From positions 62,001 to 126,000 of the forward strand of contig NZ_JAAQWN010000004.1 in the NCBI RefSeq assembly GCF_012985465.1: DNA of 64,000 nucleotides. The letters are read 5' to 3'. The stretch comes from Pseudomonas sp. WS 5079 (lineage in GTDB: Bacteria; Pseudomonadota; Gammaproteobacteria; Pseudomonadales; Pseudomonadaceae). The first letter of the stretch is position 1. Each line of letters begins with the position of its first letter. The translations under genes and the position numbers were made by a program. The notes beneath the pieces were generated by a model. That model had not been told where the DNA came from. It was given only the letters and a program-made list of their open reading frames with translations, and made no database searches. Below, one piece after another: positions 59,626-64,000 of this stretch.

Positions 59626-59976
59626 TTACTGGTTGATGAAGTAACGTACGGACAACTTTCCTTCTTCAAACCGATACAACTCGATCGTCTCGATACCGCC
59701 TTCCTGCTCGCGAAAGGCGTTCAGGTGATGGCACGCCGCTTCATTGCCATTGACGATGCACTGGCGCACTTCAACGCGAATCTTCGGTTGCTGCTGCGCC
59801 CACATGCCTTCCAGTACCTGCCAGGCATCGGCCTGGGGCTTGCCGACGTATTCGATACTCAAGCCGTTGGCCGAGACGCTGCGGTAGTGAGCGAAAAAGC
59901 CGTCTTTGTCGCCCCGGTTCCAGCAGTCGATCTGCCCGTGCAGAAAGTGCTCGATGGTGTGTTTGTCCATGCTCAT
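59626..59976 (-). CDS. SnoaL-like/nuclear transport factor 2-fold protein
   Basis: The 116-residue alpha+beta barrel protein begins HTIEHFLHGQIDCWNRGDKDG and ends KLSVRYFIN, typical of SnoaL-like or limonene-epoxide-hydrolase-like proteins. ATG 59976 follows GAGG. It is the last gene of the minus-strand unit after the MFS gene. Members are isomerases, hydrolases or cyclase-like enzymes in terpene and polyketide pathways; an isomerisation of a resin-acid intermediate is possible. Confidence 0.65.
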   Translation of the reverse strand: MSMDKHTIEHFLHGQIDCWNRGDKDGFFAHYRSVSANGLSIEYVGKPQADAWQVLEGMWAQQQPKIRVEVRQCIVNGNEAACHHLNAFREQEGGIETIELYRFEEGKLSVRYFINQ

Positions 59977-59999
59977 TTCACGTTCATCCTCAAGTGGGT

Positions 60000-61301
60000 T
60001 CAGGCATGTGGTCGTAGCTGGAGGTTTTGCTGACGGGCGAGGAATTTTGGCTCCATTCTCAACCACAGCAGAATGGTCGGGCCGACAATGGCGCAGCAGA
60101 AACAGCACACCAGCACAGCGGAATAGCTGCCGTACAGGTCATAGAGATGGCCGAACAGCATGGGTACCAGACCGGAGACAATGGTGATCAGGCATAGGTG
60201 CAGACCAAATATCCGCGCGTAGTCTTTCAAGCCGAAATAGCGCGCCATCAGGAATGCCGCCAGATCGAACTCAGCTCCGGCACTGGCGCCGATGCACAGG
60301 GTCGCCAGCACCAGCAACGGTGTGTTTTGCGCCCCGCCAAAGAGAAAGATCGCGCAGCCCAATGCGGGTAGCGCCAGGCTCACGGCGGCCACTACTGAAG
60401 GTGAATAGCGGTCCAGCAGATAACCCACCAACAAGCGCCCGCCGATGATGGAAATACCAAAGGTACTGAAGATCTGACTGGCTTGCTGCGCACTCAGGCC
60501 CTTGCTTTGCAGCATCGGCACCATGTTGGTGACCATGCCGACGGTCAACGACACCGACAATATCAATGCAACGTTAAAGCCCCAGTACATCCCTGAGCGC
60601 ACTGCTTGTTTGAAGGACATGCCGGACAGCTCCGGAAGTTCCTTCTGCGTTGTCGCGTCAGGACTGGCGAGCAGCGCCGGCATGCGCAGCCACATCAATG
60701 ACAAGGGCAACGTAAACAACAAAGGCATCGCCCCCAGCGCAATAAACCCGGCTTGCCAACCGTAGGCGGCAATCAGCCGCGACAACAGCGGTGGCAGAAT
60801 CATCGCCATCAGCCCGGTGCCACACAGAATCACGGCCAGCGCCAAACCACGGTTACGCTCGAACCAGAGGTTGACCAGTTGCGTCCAGGTGATCGCAATG
60901 GTTCCGGCACAAATGATCGGCATGCTGAAAAACGCCAGGTACAACCAGCCGATCGAACCCTCAATCCGCGTGATCGCAAAGTAACCGACGATCTGCAGCA
61001 CGATCGAAACAATCGCTACCCGGCGCAGCCCGAACCGAAGGTACAGCCAGCCGACCAGTTGCGTGGAAATCGCCACACCGGCGAACAGAAAGGTGATGGA
61101 GGCTTGCAAGTCGCCCCGGCTCCAGCCGAACGCCTGTTCCAGCGGAATCACCAGGGTGCCGAAGGCGTACAGCAACGCAGCGGTAATACTGGTGCAGATG
61201 CCAAACAGGCCCAGGACAACCACGCGCCAGCCGCGCTTGAACTCGGAAAAATCATTGCCGGCGTGGGCCGTGGTGTTGCTACTGCGTGTATCCGATGTCA
61301 T
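60000..61301 (-). CDS. MFS transporter, OFA type, paralogue of 55797
   Basis: The 433-residue protein has about 12 membrane segments with LYAFGTLVIPLEQAFGWSRGD and SAGAEFDLAAFLMARYFGL. Its similarity to the 55797-57059 product through the whole length suggests duplication. GGGAG before the ATG. It follows the SDR gene by 32 bases and precedes the SnoaL-like gene. It may import a related resin acid, for instance abietic rather than dehydroabietic acid. Confidence 0.75.
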   Translation of the reverse strand: MTSDTRSSNTTAHAGNDFSEFKRGWRVVVLGLFGICTSITAALLYAFGTLVIPLEQAFGWSRGDLQASITFLFAGVAISTQLVGWLYLRFGLRRVAIVSIVLQIVGYFAITRIEGSIGWLYLAFFSMPIICAGTIAITWTQLVNLWFERNRGLALAVILCGTGLMAMILPPLLSRLIAAYGWQAGFIALGAMPLLFTLPLSLMWLRMPALLASPDATTQKELPELSGMSFKQAVRSGMYWGFNVALILSVSLTVGMVTNMVPMLQSKGLSAQQASQIFSTFGISIIGGRLLVGYLLDRYSPSVVAAVSLALPALGCAIFLFGGAQNTPLLVLATLCIGASAGAEFDLAAFLMARYFGLKDYARIFGLHLCLITIVSGLVPMLFGHLYDLYGSYSAVLVCCFCCAIVGPTILLWLRMEPKFLARQQNLQLRPHA

Positions 61302-61333
61302 GACCTGACTCCCATCGCGGACGTGCGGGTTGA

Positions 61334-62122
61334 TTAATGGCCCTTGAGGATTTCTTCGACCTTGGGCAGCGCGATCATGGTGGCGCCGCCATCCACCAGC
61401 AGCGAAGTGCCAGTGATATAGGAAGCCTCGTTGGAGGTCAGAAACAGCACGGCGTTGGCAATGTCGGCGGACTCGCCCAGACGCCCTACCGGGAAATGTG
61501 CAGCGAGTTTATGCGGCAGTTCATTGCCCAGGGTTTCGAGCATGTGATCAGTGCCGATCAGTCCGGGCTCGACGACGTTGACCAGAATATTCATGGCACC
61601 GAATTCCACCGCCAGGCCGCGGGCGAAGGCATTCATGAAGGCTTTGCTGGAACCATAGGCAATCAGGCGAGGGGTGTATTTGCGGTTGGCTTCGCCGGAC
61701 GAGATGAAAATCAGCCGGCCTTTGTCGGCTGCTTTCGACAGATAAGGTGCGCAGTCCTTGGCCAACCAGAACAACGATTGAATATTGCTGCGAACGATGT
61801 GATCAAACGTATCATCGGCCATTTCGGCGATCAGCCCGTGACTGGTATCGGCAGCGCAATGCACCACGATGTCCAGGCCACCAAAGTGCTCTACACCATC
61901 TTGCACCATTGACTTGATCGCCTCGCGGTCGGCGATGTCGCCACCGACCAGGCAGGCTTGCGCGCCCAGGGCCTTGATCTGTGCGATCGTTTCTTCACCG
62001 TATCGAGCGGTGCGTGCCGACACCACCACCTTGGCGCCTTCTCGGGCATAGGCCAGGGCAATGGCGCGACCCATGCCTCGACCTGCACCGGTGACCAGCA
62101 CGACTTTGTCGCGGAATTTCAT
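61334..62122 (-). CDS. Short-chain dehydrogenase/reductase
   Basis: The 262-residue SDR has TGAGRGMGRAIAL, catalytic Ser in FISSGEA and Tyr-Lys in YGSSK. The C-terminal VNVVEPGLIGTDHM and TGTSLLVDGGATM mark the classical FabG-like type. GAGGA precedes ATG 62122. It follows the REPIN and may start a transcript of its own. It presumably oxidises an alcohol on the diterpenoid skeleton. Confidence 0.75.
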   Translation of the reverse strand: MKFRDKVVLVTGAGRGMGRAIALAYAREGAKVVVSARTARYGEETIAQIKALGAQACLVGGDIADREAIKSMVQDGVEHFGGLDIVVHCAADTSHGLIAEMADDTFDHIVRSNIQSLFWLAKDCAPYLSKAADKGRLIFISSGEANRKYTPRLIAYGSSKAFMNAFARGLAVEFGAMNILVNVVEPGLIGTDHMLETLGNELPHKLAAHFPVGRLGESADIANAVLFLTSNEASYITGTSLLVDGGATMIALPKVEEILKGH

Positions 62123-62175
62123 CGTGATTCCTCATTGTTGTTATTGGTGGAGGCTACTGATACAACGCGTACGCT

Positions 62176-62268
62176 CCCCTGTAGGAGCTGCCGAAGGCTG
62201 CGATCTTTTGATCTTGCCTTCAAAAGTCAAAGTCAAAAGATCGCAGCCTTCGGCAGCTCCTACAGGGG
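62176..62268. repeat. REPIN-like inverted REP pair
   Basis: CCCCTGTAGGAGCTGCCGAA continues GGCTGCGATCTTTTGA. After a short middle part its reverse complement returns, so about 35 bases pair on each side. The TGTAGGAGCTGCCGAAGGCTGCGATC string is a common Pseudomonas REP. It sits in the gap between the 343-residue gene and the SDR gene, and may end or weaken read-through between them. Confidence 0.8.
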
Positions 62269-62288
62269 TAAAGGTTTCGGTCAACTGT

Positions 62289-63320
62289 TTACAGGTCTTT
62301 GCCTGGCACATTGCGGGCCGAGCCATTACGCCGGTCCGATTCACCCCAGCCCAGCCAGTGTGAAGGCTCACGGGTATCGCCAACCCGACGCCAACGGCCT
62401 TCCTGCTGCGCAGTGATCGGGAAGCCACCGACGAAGTCGATCATCTCGCCCTTCTCATCAGGCAAAAACTCCCACTCTTCCTTGCCTTCCAGCACGATTT
62501 TCGCGGATTTGAGGAAGTAGCTTCCGTCCTTGTGTTCGGTGTTTCCTTCGATATCGGTGGTGACCCGAACCTCGCCTTTTTCATTGTTGAAAATGGCGTA
62601 GCCCAAGTGGTCGTGACCGACCATGAAAGAGCCGGTATCCCAGGTGCCATCTTTATAAACGGTGACGAAGGACCACCAGATCACATGCTTGTTGTTGTTC
62701 ACCACCAAGTCTTTCTTGAAGTGAATGGCGCCGCCTTCGGCCATGTAGAACTGGTCCAGCGCCATGGCGCCTTTCACCGGACGCCCCTCGCAGACACCGG
62801 CGATATCCCACAACTGCGAAACATAAAAGGTGCCCCATTCCACGCCTGGCAGGTACCACTGCAAACCTGGGCCAAGCAGTCGGCCTTCGAGGTGAAACAG
62901 GCCTTCTTCCTTCCAGGTCAGGCGTTCGCTGCTGGCGGTGATCTCCCAAGAGTTGCCGGGTTCGCCCGGGTGGCTGGCCCAACGTGCGACATCGCCTTCC
63001 AGGCTGTGTACCGGCAGTGGTGTCAGCGCCTGGCGGGCCATTTTTTCGTGGTCCATGCGCAGGTTGACGTTATCGACGTGATTGTTCAGGTAGAAGAACT
63101 TGGTTGGGTTGGGGGTGCCATTGGGCGCCATCAGCGACCGTACGAATGAGTAAATGTTGCCTTGCTCATCGCGCACAGAACCGAACGGCGAACTTTTGCT
63201 CAGGTGCAGGCCGAAGAAGCCGCGTTCGGCTGACATCGAAGCGCCGGTGACCTTGTGCGGCCCAACCAGTTGTTGAAAGCCGAAATCACCGCGTTCTGGA
63301 ATGGTTTTAAACGTTCTCAT
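62289..63320 (-). CDS. Unrecognised 343-residue protein, beta-rich, diterpenoid cluster
   Basis: I do not recognise a family with certainty. The protein has no signal or membrane segment. It is rich in aromatic residues and repeated strand-like stretches (TFYVSQLWDIAGVCEGRPVKG, HVIWWSFVTVYKDGTW, GHDHLGYAIFNNEKGEVRV), with His and Trp dense in the middle. This recalls lipocalin-type hydratases or AttH/CrtC-like double barrels acting on terpenoids. GAGGG before the ATG. It follows the P450 gene by 51 bases and may handle its product. Confidence 0.5.
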   Translation of the reverse strand: MRTFKTIPERGDFGFQQLVGPHKVTGASMSAERGFFGLHLSKSSPFGSVRDEQGNIYSFVRSLMAPNGTPNPTKFFYLNNHVDNVNLRMDHEKMARQALTPLPVHSLEGDVARWASHPGEPGNSWEITASSERLTWKEEGLFHLEGRLLGPGLQWYLPGVEWGTFYVSQLWDIAGVCEGRPVKGAMALDQFYMAEGGAIHFKKDLVVNNNKHVIWWSFVTVYKDGTWDTGSFMVGHDHLGYAIFNNEKGEVRVTTDIEGNTEHKDGSYFLKSAKIVLEGKEEWEFLPDEKGEMIDFVGGFPITAQQEGRWRRVGDTREPSHWLGWGESDRRNGSARNVPGKDL

Positions 63321-63371
63321 GATGCCCTCTGTTGTTTTTGTTGAGGCAGGGAAACGGGATTACAGCGTGAT

Positions 63372-64000
63372 TCAGTCCCAGATCACCGGGAGCGTGGACA
63401 CGCCTCGCAATTGCGCTCCGCCGATCTGCGGGACGGGTTGGCTCGGGTCGAGTCGCAAGTTGGGAAAGAGGTCGAGGATGGCGTTGACAGCGCAGCTGAT
63501 TTCCACTTTGGCGACGAACTGACCGATACACATGTGCGGGCCGAAGCCAAAACCAAAGGAGGGTTTTGGCTTGCGATCAATGTCGAATACCTCAGGGTTT
63601 TCAAACGCATCTTCGTCGCGGTTGGCGGACACCACCATGCACTGGACGAACGAACCCTTGGGGATTTTCACGCCGTGAAATTCCACTTCCCGGGCGGTTT
63701 CGCGCACCTTGAAAGTGGCCACGGGTTCAAAGCGCGTGGTTTCGTCCATCAGCTTGCCGATCAATGAGCGGTCGGCCTTGACGCGTTCCAGCAAGCCGGG
63801 CGTGGTCAAGAGCAAAGTCATTACCGAGCCAAACATGCGCGTGGTGGTTTCGCCCGCGGCTGGCAAAAGCGAGCGAGTGAAGGTGATCACCTCGTGGTCA
63901 TCCAGCGTGCGCCCTTCGTACTCCGCGCGCAGCAAACGCCCGACCACATCATCGCCCTGGCTGCCCTCGGCACGACGTTGCACCACCACCTCGGCAAGCG
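63372..64000 (-). CDS. Cytochrome P450, paralogue of DitQ (partial, start beyond window)
   Basis: The visible 205-plus residues contain the I-helix AAGETTTRMFG, the ExxR-type MDETTRFEPVATFKVRE and the haem loop FGFGPHMCIGQF. They share most residues with the C-terminal half of DitQ. Diterpenoid degraders carry two CYP226-family P450s, DitQ and DitU, which act on different abietanes. This is probably the DitU counterpart, but its N-terminus is outside the window. The 51-base gap to the next gene suggests one transcript. Confidence 0.8.
   Translation of the reverse strand, partial: LAEVVVQRRAEGSQGDDVVGRLLRAEYEGRTLDDHEVITFTRSLLPAAGETTTRMFGSVMTLLLTTPGLLERVKADRSLIGKLMDETTRFEPVATFKVRETAREVEFHGVKIPKGSFVQCMVVSANRDEDAFENPEVFDIDRKPKPSFGFGFGPHMCIGQFVAKVEISCAVNAILDLFPNLRLDPSQPVPQIGGAQLRGVSTLPVIWD

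Noticed and set aside
1..64000. CRISPR arrays, toxin-antitoxin pairs, restriction or other defence systems, insertion sequences
   Set aside because: I looked for regular short repeats, transposase motifs and known defence motifs and found none; the only mobile-element gene is the integrase at 22007.

Overview
The window reads as chromosomal accessory DNA of a Pseudomonas, most likely of the fluorescens group. The grounds are Pseudomonas-type gene content and codon use, REP-type palindromes at 42595-42620 and a REPIN-like pair at 62176-62268, a fluoride riboswitch in front of crcB, and an arsenic operon with arsH, arsJ and a GAPDH gene. No species can be fixed from the sequence alone.

Region A (1-10 kb) is a patchwork of metal and ion resistance. 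It holds a Co/Ni exporter with its regulator (dmeF-dmeR), a second nickel-type locus (NreB-like MFS, CsoR/RcnR-family regulator, HupE/UreJ-like protein, membrane-anchored protein), scraps of a copper module (Met-rich and His-rich small proteins, a YHS domain cut short), and crcB behind a fluoride riboswitch. Two near-identical C6-T(A)-G5/6 palindromes suggest that the second regulator controls two transcription units. Around 8460-8605 three truncated genes meet.

Region B (10-21.6 kb) is arsenic resistance in three regulated blocks. The first is a minus-strand operon: arsC-like, arsR, arsC, acr3, arsH, dual-specificity-type phosphatase, GAPDH, arsJ. The second is a MarR-controlled block with arsN1, a flavoprotein and an MFS gene, carrying three copies of a TTGTT/AACAA dyad. 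The third is an ArsR plus flavin monooxygenase pair whose promoters share a box.

Region C (21.7-23.5 kb) is an integration junction. It has the 3' half of a tRNA-Pro(GGG) gene without its 5' half, the natural tRNA terminator on the left, and a P4-type tyrosine integrase on the right. The geometry puts an integrated element to the right of this point, with the intact tRNA expected beyond the window.

Region D (23.7-64 kb) is a catabolic island that matches, in gene content and order, the dit cluster for abietane diterpenoid (resin acid) degradation described in Pseudomonas abietaniphila BKME-9. It contains ring-hydroxylating dioxygenase ditA1A2, unusual ferredoxin ditA3, extradiol dioxygenase ditC, IclR activator ditR, permease ditE, P450 ditQ, CoA ligase ditJ, TetR regulator ditK and beta-oxidation genes. 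The island adds a ten-gene minus-strand unit (23.7-33.6 kb) with three acyl-CoA dehydrogenases, a hydratase, an amidohydrolase, glutathione peroxidase, pantothenate synthetase, a Cache protein, a hydrolase and a transporter. On the other flank (55.8-64 kb) it adds two related transporters, a 2Fe-2S ferredoxin and its reductase, SDRs, a SnoaL-like protein, an unrecognised 343-residue protein and a second P450 that runs off the edge.

The genes fit a scheme in which resin acid is taken up, hydroxylated by P450s and activated as a CoA thioester. The aromatic ring C is then dihydroxylated (DitA) and cleaved (DitC). The products are shortened by hydrolases, a thiolase-fold/DUF35 retro-aldolase and acyl-CoA dehydrogenase-led beta-oxidation. 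A 25-bp dyad, TGAACA-N13-TGTTCA with variants, lies in front of seven transcription units of the island, with a looser copy before ditJ/ditK, and looks like the binding site of the pathway regulator. I regard this as the most useful new observation.
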